From assembly GCA_002238725.1 (NCBI GenBank), contig MPMX01000004.1:62001-126000 (forward strand): a stretch of 64,000 nucleotides of DNA, in the 5' to 3' direction. The translations under genes and the position numbers were made by a program. Source of the DNA: Rhodospirillaceae bacterium bin65. GTDB lineage: Bacteria; Pseudomonadota; Alphaproteobacteria; Bin65. This document shows, one piece after another, positions 48,977-57,869 of this stretch (within the stretch, counting starts at the first letter, position 1; every line of letters starts with the position of its first letter). The notes under the pieces were generated by a model. That model searched no databases. It was not told the origin of the DNA and was given only the letters and a program-made list of their open reading frames with translations.

Positions 48977-49852
48977 ATGAACACGAAAGCGCGATCCGAG
49001 TACGCCATTGGAATCATGCTGCTTGTCGCCGCCGCCGTTACCTACAGCACCGCCGGTGTTTTCACCAAGGGCGTCGTGGCCGGAGCGTGGGCAGTAATAT
49101 TCTGGCGCGGTCTTTTTGCGGCCGCTCTTACCACTGGCTGGACCATCAGCCAGGGCACATTTCGGAGCAATTTCTTTTGCATGGGATACAGTGGCTGGGC
49201 TGTAGGCATTGTCGGCGCGATCGGCACGGCAGCTTTCATTCCCGCATTCAAACTGACTTCCATCGCCAACGTCTCCCTGATTTACGCCATTGCCCCACTG
49301 ATCGCTGCGGTGCTTGCCTGGCGCCTCATTGGCGAACGCATCACGATCAGAACGCTGGCCGGTTCATTCTGCGCGATTCTGGGTGTGGGCATCATCGTCT
49401 CAGGCTCCGTCGGACAGATCAGCATTCAAGGCGATGCCCTTGCGCTTGTCATGACCGCGGCCATGGCCACCATAATGGTCATTTATCGCAAATTCCCTGA
49501 CACACCCGGCGCTGGGCCGTCTGTCTTGCAATCGCTGATTTTGCTGCCCCCGTCATTCGCGTTGGGAGCACCGTTTCGTACCGAACCGTTTGAGATTTTC
49601 ATCCTGGCCGCGTTCGGATTGCTGTTTGCGGTTGCCTCGGTCACACTGGCGGAAGGCGCAAAGCGTGTGCCTTCGGGACAGACGGCCCTATTGAGCGCAC
49701 TTGAAACCCCGCTCGCACCGGTTCTGGCGTTCATCGTGTTCACCGAGGTTCCGAATAGGGCGACGATTCTTGGCGGCTCCGTTGTGCTGATCGCCGTGCT
49801 GATGTCCATCCGAAACGATAAAGAGACTGTCGAGCCTGTTGTTGCAGATTAA
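48977..49852 (+). CDS. EamA/DMT-family transporter
   Basis: Start chosen at ATG 48977 (MNTKARSEYAIG), since the frame before it back to 48938 has no transmembrane character. Encodes 291 aa with ten predicted membrane helices in two EamA halves: IMLLVAAAVTYSTAGVFTKG, AFKLTSIANVSLIYAIAPLI, and in the second half SVTLAEGAKRVPSGQTALLS and LETPLAPVLAFIVFTEVP. Drug/metabolite exporter fold with unknown substrate. Divergent LysR regulator alongside. The pair is flanked by scrambled gene remnants, so it was probably inserted there. Confidence 0.92.
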   Translation: MNTKARSEYAIGIMLLVAAAVTYSTAGVFTKGVVAGAWAVIFWRGLFAAALTTGWTISQGTFRSNFFCMGYSGWAVGIVGAIGTAAFIPAFKLTSIANVSLIYAIAPLIAAVLAWRLIGERITIRTLAGSFCAILGVGIIVSGSVGQISIQGDALALVMTAAMATIMVIYRKFPDTPGAGPSVLQSLILLPPSFALGAPFRTEPFEIFILAAFGLLFAVASVTLAEGAKRVPSGQTALLSALETPLAPVLAFIVFTEVPNRATILGGSVVLIAVLMSIRNDKETVEPVVAD

Positions 49853-50199
49853 GAGCATGGTGGTCGATGCCAATGTTTCACGCAGAGCCACAGAGATCTT
49901 CGTGAATGACGTCTAAGGTGGCCTCGGAAAATCGGTCAGGTCATTCAAGTCTACCGGTACTGCCTGAAGTACTTTCGTTTGATCGCAGAAAGAAGCGTCA
50001 CCGCCAGCTATTCGTCTCCCGGAAAAATATCGAACCGCTATACAACATCAATCCTACCAAACAAAGTATCCCGCAGAAACGGGCCAATTGGCTGCCACGC
50101 TGGGACGCTTTCATGCTGACGCTTGGATCTTGGTTTATCATAATTTGCCGGATTGATTCAGCCCATGCGAAAGGAGTGGCGACTTAACGTGCGCCGTCC
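49853..50199. other. Intergenic, moderately AT-rich
   Basis: No gene is certain. A 93-codon plus-strand frame (49906-50187) begins MTSKVASENRSGHSSLPVLP and contains LPRWDAFMLTLGSWFIIICR, but it has no clear ribosome-binding site and no recognised family. Confidence 0.3.
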
Positions 50200-50440
50200 A
50201 TCATTTTGTTGTGTATGGGTCGGGACCGGAACACGTTCTGCGCGCTGTAGCTTCCGTACGCACGCCGGCTGACACCAAGTCGGCAAGCAGACTGCCCAGG
50301 CCGCAGAGTCCGGCCACCCGAGACCGTACCAGAGCGGGGGATGGGGCTGCCGGGCCGGTTCCGGGATTATCGGCATATCGGCGGTCCGGTAGTTCCCGCC
50401 CTCGAAGCTGAAATCACCGCCCGGCGCAGGATACACGCTG
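50200..50440 (-). pseudogene. Remnant of LLM-class oxidoreductase (middle part)
   Basis: Minus-strand frame reads PGGDFSFEGGNYRTADMPII and RQPHPPLWYGLGWPDSAAWA. This corresponds to GRDFSFEGDHYRAADVPMVL and QQPHPPLWYGLSRPESVAWP of the intact gene at 53475. The match degenerates on both sides. With the fragment at 47537-47870 it brackets the LysR/EamA pair. Confidence 0.75.
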
Positions 50441-50567
50441 CAAGAGACTGTCCGTTTTCAACAGAACCATGGCGGCGTGGCGTCCCTCAATACGCCCCGG
50501 ATAAAATTCGGGGCTACTCGGGATGAGGTGCTTTGAATTGTTGCTCATTGCTCGAAAAATCCCCTCA

Positions 50568-50624
50568 CCCTGAGTAGCCGCGAAGCGGCGTATCGAAGGG
50601 CCTGCCCTGAGCCTGTCGAAGGGG
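50568..50624. repeat. Composite short repeat
   Basis: CTGAGTAGCCGCGAAGCGGC followed by GTATCGAAGGG and then CCTGCCCTGAGCCTGTCGAA form a pair of known dispersed-repeat motifs (the second is the reverse of CCTTCGACAAGCTCAGG). Located 42 bases downstream of the Rieske fusion gene stop. Confidence 0.7.
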
Positions 50625-50666
50625 CAGCCACTGTTGCACCCCCGATTCCGATAGATACGGACACGC

Positions 50667-52250
50667 CTAAATGTCGATCTCGACGAAGCGGATGGCCTGG
50701 CGGGCCGTGCGGCGGACCATTTTGCGGCGCAGCGGCGAATGCAGCAGGCGGTTGAGTGCGGCGAGCGCCAGGTCGCCCGCCCGGCCTGCCTCCTGTGAGG
50801 CCAGAAGGTTGCGCACCGCCATCGTCGTCTTCAGCAGATGGACGGAAACGATGTAGCGGTCATGGCCGTGGTCGAGCAACGTCCGCTCGACCCCGTCGAA
50901 GAAGGCGTCCGGGTCGGCGACCGTCCAATCGTCCGGGTCCACGGTATCGTCCTGGCGGCCGATGTTGCGGCCGGCGAAGCAGGCCATCTGCAGCAGCCCG
51001 GCCGGCCACAGTTCCGGATATTTCGAACAGAGGCCGAGCACCGCTTCGGCAAAGGTCAGGCCGTGCGTCAGGTCGAGCCAGCCGAAATTGCCGCCGTAGG
51101 GCTGGTCCAGGTCATCCAGGTGCCTGAGGTCGAAGCGCACCATGTTGAGGGCGTTGGCCGCGAGCAGGCTGCGGAACAGGTCGGGCGCGGGGGCGGCGCC
51201 GTGTTCGGCGGTGAAGGCGACCGCCTTGTTGGCGTTCAGCCCGGCATAGTCCGCGGCGTCGGGCGCCGACCCGTTGAGTTTCGATCCGTAACTCGCCAGA
51301 GCCGCGCCATATCCCCGGAACTCGGGGATCAGGTCCTCGCGGAAGGCCGACACCAGCCCGCGTACCAGCGATAGCAGCACCGGCCCGGCGATCTCCCCGC
51401 CCAGCCGGCGGATCAGCGCCCCGGCCTTGGTCACATAGATCGCAGCGTGGCCGAAATCGGCATAGTGGGCGAGCGCGGCCCGGGCTAGGCCGCGCTCCAT
51501 GGCGCCCCAAGCGTCGCCCGTCGCCAGCGCGCCGCGGGTCAGGCGGATGGCGCGGGCCTCGTCCTCGTCCTCGACGGCCCGGCAGAAGGCGTCCTCGTCC
51601 CAGTCCTCGATGCCTTCGGCAAAGGGATAGCGCGGCTCGCGCAGGGTGTCCTCGGCCATGTGGCCTATCGCTTCCAGCAGGCAGATGAGCCGGTTCTCCG
51701 GTTCGCCGGCCTGCCGGTCATGCAGCACCAGCCAGTCCGCCGCGCCGGCATAGGCGTGGGTCCAGCCGAACTCCATCCGGTCGTGCGACCAGCGGATCGC
51801 CTCCCTGACGGCGATCGTGGGATCGACGCCGAGCCGCGCGATCCGGGCGATCTCGCGCGCCAGCCGTTCGTAGCCGTGGCGGTCGAACCCCTGTTTCAGA
51901 TCCTCCAGCGATTTCGCCAGCCGCTCGTCTACGGGCGGGTCGACGATCTCGATCCAGACCTCGCCATCGCGGAGCTCGACCGGATATATGCGCAGCCGGT
52001 CTCCCTCGCGCTGGTTCTCGCCGGTTTCGAGGTCGAACTTCCAGTTGTGCCAGTTACAGGTCAGCAGGCAGTTGCCGTCGAGCGTGCCCTCGCGCAGCGG
52101 ATAGCCCTCGTGCGGGCAGCGGTTGTTGCAGGCGAAGATGCCCTTCTCGGTATCGAACAGGGCGATCTGCCGGCCGTCGAGGCGGAACACCGAGCGGCCC
52201 TTGTCCCGGAGCGCCTCGACGCCGGCGGCCCTGACCCAACCCTGCTTCAT
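50667..52250 (-). CDS. Rieske 2Fe-2S protein with ~400-aa unassigned C-terminal domain
   Basis: Encodes 527 aa. The N-terminal ferredoxin-type Rieske domain (about 1-105) has C45/H47 (NRCPHEGYPLREG) and C65/H68 (LLTCNWHNWKFD). The remainder is helix-rich with many histidines and aspartates (IRWSHDRMEFGWTHAYAGA, YADFGHAAIYVTKAGALIRR, GWLDLTHGLTFAEAV, RQDDTVDPDDW). It is not the StAR-like catalytic domain of ring oxygenases and lacks the D/N-x3-D-x2-H-x4-H helix. I cannot assign it; a weak resemblance to questin-oxidase-like proteins is only an impression. Runs with the MDR and LLM genes on the same strand and may form a redox unit with them. Confidence 0.8.
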   Translation of the reverse strand: MKQGWVRAAGVEALRDKGRSVFRLDGRQIALFDTEKGIFACNNRCPHEGYPLREGTLDGNCLLTCNWHNWKFDLETGENQREGDRLRIYPVELRDGEVWIEIVDPPVDERLAKSLEDLKQGFDRHGYERLAREIARIARLGVDPTIAVREAIRWSHDRMEFGWTHAYAGAADWLVLHDRQAGEPENRLICLLEAIGHMAEDTLREPRYPFAEGIEDWDEDAFCRAVEDEDEARAIRLTRGALATGDAWGAMERGLARAALAHYADFGHAAIYVTKAGALIRRLGGEIAGPVLLSLVRGLVSAFREDLIPEFRGYGAALASYGSKLNGSAPDAADYAGLNANKAVAFTAEHGAAPAPDLFRSLLAANALNMVRFDLRHLDDLDQPYGGNFGWLDLTHGLTFAEAVLGLCSKYPELWPAGLLQMACFAGRNIGRQDDTVDPDDWTVADPDAFFDGVERTLLDHGHDRYIVSVHLLKTTMAVRNLLASQEAGRAGDLALAALNRLLHSPLRRKMVRRTARQAIRFVEIDI

Positions 52251-52318
52251 CCGTGCGCCTCCCTGGTTGTCCGGGCCGGCGCCGTTGCGGACCGGCCGGC
52301 GCCAGCTTCGGACGATAT

Positions 52319-53422
52319 CTAGGTCGTTCGGCCGGGCGGGATAAGGACGAGCTTGCCGGTAAAGCCCTTGGCGAGGAATTCCTCCTGCGCCCGGCGGATA
52401 TCGCGCAGGGCGAATGTCTTCGCGACCAGCGGGCGGATTTCGCCGCGCTCGATGTAGGAAACCAGGTTCTCGAACACCTCGTCCTCCTGGAAGGTGCAGC
52501 CGATCAGCGTCAGATCCTTGAGGTAGAGCGTCCGTACGTCGAGTTCGACCAGCGGGCCGGCGATCGCCCCGGCCGTGCCATAGCGTCCACCTCGGCGCAG
52601 CACGTCGAGCAGCCCCGGCCAGGACGGACCGGCGACCAGATCGACGACCGCGTCGATGCTATCCTGCCCGACTGTAGCGACGAGGTCCGCGCGCCGGTCG
52701 ACAACCTCGTCCGCGCCGATCGCCCGCAGCGCATCGGCCTTGTGGGCGCTTGCAATCGCGACGACATGGGCGCCGCGCCGTTTCGCCAGCTGGACCGCGG
52801 CCGAGCCGACGCCGCCCGAGGCCCCGGTCACCAGCACGCGCTCCGCCCCGACCGAGGCCCGGTGCAGCAGGTTCTCCGCCGTCGACCAGGCGCACGGGAT
52901 CGACGCCAGTTCCGCGTCGGTCCAGTCGCAATCGACCTTGTGGGTCTCGCGGGCCGGCGCGGTTGCATATTGGGCAAACGCGCCGTCGCATTCCGACCCG
53001 AACGTCCAGCACTCGAACGGGCGATCGCCGGCCGGGCTGCGCATCATGCTGCGAACGATGACGCGTTCGCCGATCCGGCGCCGGTCCACCCCGTCGCCAA
53101 CACCGACGATCCGGCCGCAGCAATCGGCGCCCTGGACGCGCGGGAATTCCAGCGCAACGCCGGACCAGCCGGCATCGGCGGCGTCGATCCCGTCGAAGCC
53201 GTCCGCGCCGCCCTCGCCCGTCGCGCCGCCGACAGCCTTCGAATACCACCCGATCCGCGTGTTGATGTCGGTGTTGTTGACGCCGGCGGCCGCGACATCG
53301 ATGAGTACTTCGCCGGCTTGCGGCACCGGCGTGGGAACATCGGTGCGATAGTGCAGCTTCTCGAGCCCGCCATGGCCGACGAGCTGAACGGCCGCCATTT
53401 GCGCAGGCACGGTCGGAGTCAT
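52319..53422 (-). CDS. MDR-family quinone oxidoreductase-like alcohol dehydrogenase
   Basis: Encodes 367 aa. GroES-like domain with VLIDVAAAGVNNTDINTRIG and VQGADCCGRIVGVG. Rossmann part RVLVTGASGGVGSAAVQLAK then GADEVVDR and VVDLVAGPSWPGLLDVLRRG. The absence of the GHE catalytic zinc motif and the presence of NNTDIN point to the zinc-independent quinone-reductase/enoyl-reductase group. A 50-residue insertion (residues 65-100, GGATGEGG..GWSGVALEFP) is unusual. Upstream of the Rieske fusion gene. Confidence 0.88.
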   Translation of the reverse strand: MTPTVPAQMAAVQLVGHGGLEKLHYRTDVPTPVPQAGEVLIDVAAAGVNNTDINTRIGWYSKAVGGATGEGGADGFDGIDAADAGWSGVALEFPRVQGADCCGRIVGVGDGVDRRRIGERVIVRSMMRSPAGDRPFECWTFGSECDGAFAQYATAPARETHKVDCDWTDAELASIPCAWSTAENLLHRASVGAERVLVTGASGGVGSAAVQLAKRRGAHVVAIASAHKADALRAIGADEVVDRRADLVATVGQDSIDAVVDLVAGPSWPGLLDVLRRGGRYGTAGAIAGPLVELDVRTLYLKDLTLIGCTFQEDEVFENLVSYIERGEIRPLVAKTFALRDIRRAQEEFLAKGFTGKLVLIPPGRTT

Positions 53423-53474
53423 ATCGGCGCGCGCACAATTCAGCCTTACGATCCGCTTCGCTTCTTCCGCCCCG

Positions 53475-54503
53475 TCACGCCGCCTGCTTCAGCGCCGGCA
53501 GCACTTCCCGCGTCAGCAGGTCGACCGTGCGGGCCGCTTCTTCGTAGCACAGGTCGCCGAAGGCCACGCGGCAGACCAAATAGTTGACGCCGGCGTCGGA
53601 CGCCAGCGCCGCCATCTTCGCGTGCGCCTGCGCCGGGGTCCCGGCGATGGCGACGCCGGTCTCCATCAGCGCGTCGAACTCGTCCGGGAAGGAAATGCCG
53701 ATCGGCCTGGTGCCGGCGCGCTCCCACAGCAGGTAGAAGCTCTCGCGCCAGACCCGGTAGCCGCGCCGCGCCGTCTCAAGGGCCTCTCGCTCGGTCTCCG
53801 CGATAACGAGGTGGAAGCTGATACCCAGCGCGGGCAGGTCCGCCTCGGCCCGGCCTGCCTCGCGCCAGGCCGCGCGGTAGGCGTCGGTGATCGCCCGCGT
53901 GCCCGGCGGCGGCTGGTTGCTGATGACGTTGACCCGGTTGGCGGCGGGCCAGGCCACGGACTCCGGCCGGCTCAGGCCGTACCAGAGCGGCGGATGGGGC
54001 TGTTGCGCCGGACTCAGCACCATCGGCACGTCCGCGGCCCTGTAGTGGTCGCCCTCGAAGCTGAAATCGCGGCCCGCCGAGGCGTCGGCCAGCCCCTGCA
54101 GGATAAAATCGAGCGCCTCCCGGTACATCGCCGGCGTCTCGGCCGGATCGAGATCGAAAAAGGCGACCTCGATCGGCGAGATGCCGCGCCCGACGCCGAG
54201 ATCGAGCCGGCCGCCGCTCATCCGGTCGAGCATGCAGATTTCCTCGATCAGGCGCAGCGGCGGATAGAGCGGCAGGCAATAGACCGTCGGCCCGAAGCGC
54301 AGCCGCTTTGTGCGCTGGGCGACCGCGGAAAGGAACACGCTGGGCGACGGCGCCATGCCGAGCGGCGTGCCGTGATGCTCGGCTAGGTGGTAGCTGAAAA
54401 GGCCGGCCCGGTCGTACAACTCGAGCAGCCGCAGCCGGTCCTCGTAGAAGTCCGGCAGCGCGCCGGCGCCCCGGTCCAGATGGTCGAAAACGCCGATGCG
54501 CAC
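53475..54503 (-). CDS. LLM-class flavin-dependent oxidoreductase (luciferase-like)
   Basis: Encodes 342 aa. A GTG at 54503 (VRIGVFDHLDRG) is the best start; extension to ATG 54545 adds a non-conserved basic stretch. Bacterial-luciferase fold: YHLAEHHGTPLGMAPSPSVF, RFGPTVYCLPLYPPLRLIEE, DRMSGGRLDLGVGRGISPIE and PHPPLWYGLSRPESVAWPAA. Uses reduced flavin supplied by a separate reductase. Two decayed fragments of a paralogue lie at 47.5 and 50.3 kb. Confidence 0.9.
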   Translation of the reverse strand: MRIGVFDHLDRGAGALPDFYEDRLRLLELYDRAGLFSYHLAEHHGTPLGMAPSPSVFLSAVAQRTKRLRFGPTVYCLPLYPPLRLIEEICMLDRMSGGRLDLGVGRGISPIEVAFFDLDPAETPAMYREALDFILQGLADASAGRDFSFEGDHYRAADVPMVLSPAQQPHPPLWYGLSRPESVAWPAANRVNVISNQPPPGTRAITDAYRAAWREAGRAEADLPALGISFHLVIAETEREALETARRGYRVWRESFYLLWERAGTRPIGISFPDEFDALMETGVAIAGTPAQAHAKMAALASDAGVNYLVCRVAFGDLCYEEAARTVDLLTREVLPALKQAA

Positions 54504-54584
54504 GATGGTGTTCCCGTTCTTTGGAATGCGGCGCGACCTTGCCACCCGGCGCCGGGGCTGTCGAGCGCCGACGGCGCAGAGACC

Positions 54585-56984
54585 CTACCCGCCTCGAACC
54601 CGCATCCGTTCGCCCGCCGGATCGAAGGCGGGGGCTGTCTGCATCCGGGCGGGGTGGCGGGTGCCGGCGATGTCGATTGCGACGCGCCGGCCGTCGATTT
54701 CCTGCGCTTCGACATGGCCGAGGGCGACCGGCCGGCCGATCCGGAAGCCGAAGGCCGCCGAGGTCGTGCGGCCGACGATTTCGCCCTCGCTGTAGACCGG
54801 TTCGTGGCCGAGCGGGACGGCGTCGGCATCGTCGAACACGAAGGTCGCCAGCGTGCGCCGGCCGGTCTTGCGGCGCTCGGCGATTGCCTCGCTGCCGATA
54901 AACGTCTTCTTCCGCGAGCAGAAGCGTTCCATGCCGGCCTCGACCGGCGTCAGGTCGCCGTCGAGCTCGTGGCCCATCGCGGCGAAGCCCTTCTCGATCC
55001 GCATCGACGTCTGGGCGTGCAGGCCGGCCGGAACCGCGCCCGCCCCGGTCAGCGCCGCGTAGACCGTAGGCGCGTGCTCCGCGCGGCAGGCCAGTTCCCA
55101 GCCGGCCTCGCCGACATAGGACAGGCGCGCGGCGCGCACCGGGCACCCGGCGATCTGCGCGGTGCCGATCCGGAAAAAGCCGAGGGCATTCAGCGCGTCT
55201 GCACCGAGTTCCGCTGCGATCCGGGCGGCGTCCGGGCCCATCAGGGCGAGCACGGCGTAGCGCTCGGTCACGTCGGCCAGTGCCACGTCGAACGGGCCGG
55301 CGTGGCGCCGCAGCCAGGCCATGTCCCTGCGGATCGCCGCGGCGCCGGTGAACAGGCGGTAGCGGTCGACGGCGAGGCGCTGGGCGGTGATGTCGGATTC
55401 GTAGGTGCCGCGTGCGTTGAGGACCGGCGTGTAGATCGCGCGGCCGGGCGGGCGGTCCATGTCGTTGGCGCAGACCTGCTGCAGGAAGGCCTCGGCGTCC
55501 GGCCCGGTTATCTCGATCTTGCCGAAGGGCGAGCCGTCGAAGACCGCCGCCGCCCGGTGCGCGGCCATGACCTCGTTCTTTACGGTTTCGAACCAGTTGG
55601 GCCGGCCGAAGGTCAGATTCGGTTTGTTCGGCTTCCCGAACCAGAGCGGGCGTTCCCAACCGTAGACCTGGCCCGTCTGCGCGCCCGCCGCCCGATGCTC
55701 GGCGTCGAGCGGCAGGCGCCGGAGGTCGCGCGCCGTCGCTGGCTGGAGGCCCGGATAGGCGATTTCGTAATGCCGGCCGAGCACCTCCGGGGCCCGGGCC
55801 ATCAGATGCACGACGCTGTCGAACTGCGGCGCGAAGCGGTTGGCCCCGGCCTCCGACAGGTCGTAGGCGGTATGGCCGTGGACGATGGCGTGGGCGAGGT
55901 TCATGCCCGCGCCGCCGCCGCAGGCGATGCCGACCGAATTCATGCCGCAGCCGAGGAACAGGCCGCGGGTCTCCGCGGTCTCGCCGAGCATGAACATGCC
56001 GTCCGGCGTAAAGCTCTCCGGGCCGTTGAGCAGCATCCGCACTTCGGCGGTTTCCAGCGCCGGCAGCCGGTGCAGCGCGTTTTCCATCATCGGCTCGAAA
56101 TGGTCCCAATCCTCGGGCAGCAGGCGGAATTCGAAGGTCTCGTCCAACGCGCCCGGCGCGATCGGCTTGCCCATGGGCTCGAAACAGCCGACCAGCAAGC
56201 CGCCGCTGTCGTCGCGGATGTAGAGATGGCGGTCATGGTCCGACAGGGTCGGCAGGTTGCCGGCGATGCCGTCGACCGGTCGGGTCAGCAGGTAGAAATG
56301 CTCGCAGGCGAGCAACGGCACCCGCGCGCCGGCCATCGCGCCGACCTCGCGTGACCACAGGCCGGCGCACAGCGCGACTGCGTCGCACATGACGGTGCCC
56401 TGCCCGGTCTCGACGCCGCGAACCCGGCCGTTCTCGGTCAGAATCCCGGTCACGCCGGAATTTTCGAAGAACCGCGCACCGAGGCCGCGGGCAGCCTTGC
56501 CGAGGGCGGCGCAGACGTCCGACGGGCTGACCCGGCCGTCCTCCGGCGACCAGACGGCACCGAGCACGTCGTCCGCATTCATCAGCGGCCAGCGCTCCTT
56601 CGCCTCGGCGCCTCCGATTTCGTGGGCCTCGATGCCGTAGGCCCGGGCCAGCGCCGCCTGGCGCCGGATATGGGTCAGACGGTCCGGCGTCGTCGCGATT
56701 GAGAGCGAGCCCTCGCCGATCCAGCCGACGCCCTGCCCGGTTTCGGCTTCGAGTCGGGAGTAGAGCGCGACGGAGTACTGGATCATCTTGGTGAGGTTGC
56801 GCGAATGGCGCAGCGCGCGCACCTGGGCGGCGGAATGCCAGGTCGTGCCGGAGGTCAGCCGGTTGCGCTCCAGCAAAATGGCGTCAGCCACGCCCATTTT
56901 CGCCAGATGGTAGAGCGTCGAACAGCCCATGACGCCGCCCCCTATGACGACGACCGAAGCATGGGCGGGAAGGGATTCGGGCAT
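54585..56984 (-). CDS. Dimethylglycine/sarcosine dehydrogenase-like FAD enzyme with GcvT domain
   Basis: Start ATG 56984 has AGAGGA upstream. Encodes 799 aa. DAO-type FAD domain: VVVIGGGVMGCSTLYHLAKM and RLTSGTTWHSAAQ, where H50 matches the histidine that carries covalent FAD in DMGDH. A linker with GMNSVGIACGGGAGMNLA follows. The C-terminal half is a GcvT-type folate-binding domain (FGKIEITGPDAEAFLQQVCA, YVGEAGWELACRAEHAPTVY and AGMERFCSRKKTFIGSEAI). It should demethylate an N-methyl amine and pass the one-carbon unit to tetrahydrofolate. Specific substrate unknown. Confidence 0.92.
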   Translation of the reverse strand: MPESLPAHASVVVIGGGVMGCSTLYHLAKMGVADAILLERNRLTSGTTWHSAAQVRALRHSRNLTKMIQYSVALYSRLEAETGQGVGWIGEGSLSIATTPDRLTHIRRQAALARAYGIEAHEIGGAEAKERWPLMNADDVLGAVWSPEDGRVSPSDVCAALGKAARGLGARFFENSGVTGILTENGRVRGVETGQGTVMCDAVALCAGLWSREVGAMAGARVPLLACEHFYLLTRPVDGIAGNLPTLSDHDRHLYIRDDSGGLLVGCFEPMGKPIAPGALDETFEFRLLPEDWDHFEPMMENALHRLPALETAEVRMLLNGPESFTPDGMFMLGETAETRGLFLGCGMNSVGIACGGGAGMNLAHAIVHGHTAYDLSEAGANRFAPQFDSVVHLMARAPEVLGRHYEIAYPGLQPATARDLRRLPLDAEHRAAGAQTGQVYGWERPLWFGKPNKPNLTFGRPNWFETVKNEVMAAHRAAAVFDGSPFGKIEITGPDAEAFLQQVCANDMDRPPGRAIYTPVLNARGTYESDITAQRLAVDRYRLFTGAAAIRRDMAWLRRHAGPFDVALADVTERYAVLALMGPDAARIAAELGADALNALGFFRIGTAQIAGCPVRAARLSYVGEAGWELACRAEHAPTVYAALTGAGAVPAGLHAQTSMRIEKGFAAMGHELDGDLTPVEAGMERFCSRKKTFIGSEAIAERRKTGRRTLATFVFDDADAVPLGHEPVYSEGEIVGRTTSAAFGFRIGRPVALGHVEAQEIDGRRVAIDIAGTRHPARMQTAPAFDPAGERMRVRGG

Positions 56985-57178
56985 GGCGGTTCCTCTTCCT
57001 TGCAAATCCGCCATTGGATGGCAGAATTGCAAGGAAAATTGAGCGAGGAAGCCGTCGGCTATCGCAAATACGCCGAAACGGCTTCCGATCTTGCCTCTGG
57101 CGGAGCGTGGAGCAGCTTCGATTTCGAGGAGGCGCGCCGCTTTTCGACACCGGATTTTGTTGACCCGGACTTACCGCC

Positions 57179-57544
57179 ATGAGCCGACAAACCGTGATCG
57201 ACGCCGCGAAGGCCGAACTGGGAGGCGAGCCGAGCTATTTCCGCGCCGCCCTGCTGCGCGAGGACCTGCAGCGGTTGAACCGGCTGCTCGATCTGGCGGC
57301 CGATGCAGCGGACGAGGCAGAATTCATGAAGGAGGCGGAGTTGTCCGGCTGGACGCCGGGCGACCTGCGCACCGGCGAATTGCGGCCCTGGCTCGATCCC
57401 TTCCTGCGCGCCTGGTACGGTGCCGGCGAGGACGGCGACCCGGCCCTGCTCGACCTGTGGCGCGGTTTCGACCGCAACCGGCTCGATATCCTGGCCGGCT
57501 GCCTCTCCACCCGGCCACTGGACCCGAACCGCCGGTCGCGCTAA
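57179..57544 (+). CDS. Hypothetical protein, 121 aa
   Basis: Begins MSRQTVIDAAKAELGGEPSY; the rest is helical and acidic with EDLQRLNRLLDLAADAADEA and RTGELRPWLDPFLRAWYGAG. Composition and lack of low complexity suggest a real gene. No motif recognised. Diverges from the dimethylglycine-dehydrogenase-like gene and runs into the 57588 gene with a 43-base gap. Confidence 0.55.
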   Translation: MSRQTVIDAAKAELGGEPSYFRAALLREDLQRLNRLLDLAADAADEAEFMKEAELSGWTPGDLRTGELRPWLDPFLRAWYGAGEDGDPALLDLWRGFDRNRLDILAGCLSTRPLDPNRRSR

Positions 57545-57587
57545 AGGGGTTGGCGGTTCGGGGATCACCAAGAGGTAGCGCGCGGTC

Positions 57588-57869
57588 ATGCTGAGGGGGC
57601 TTCGGCAGTTCTTCACCGGCAAGGTCGTTTTGCGTCGCGGCATGAACGTGCTGTGGACCAACGAGACCGATCAGCCGGTGACACTGATCGTCGAGAATGG
57701 GAACTACGGCGCGTGCGGCATGACGATCGAGCCGGGCGGCGAGGTCCGGTTCATCATCGGCAAGCGGCGCCCTGTGTTTCGGGTAGACGGCTACAAGGTG
57801 GACATCCTGGAAGGCGAAAACATCCTGATACTCGGCGGGCCGGCCAAGCCGCCGGAGACCGAGGTCTGA
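57588..57869 (+). CDS. Hypothetical beta-rich protein, 93 aa
   Basis: Reads GKVVLRRGMNVLWTNETDQP, VTLIVENGNYGACGMTIEPG and GEVRFIIGKRRPVFRVDGYK, alternating strands with a WTNETD turn that recalls cupredoxin-like folds, but the copper ligands are not evident. AAGAGG lies upstream of the ATG. Possibly co-transcribed with the 57179 gene. Function unknown. Confidence 0.6.
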   Translation: MLRGLRQFFTGKVVLRRGMNVLWTNETDQPVTLIVENGNYGACGMTIEPGGEVRFIIGKRRPVFRVDGYKVDILEGENILILGGPAKPPETEV

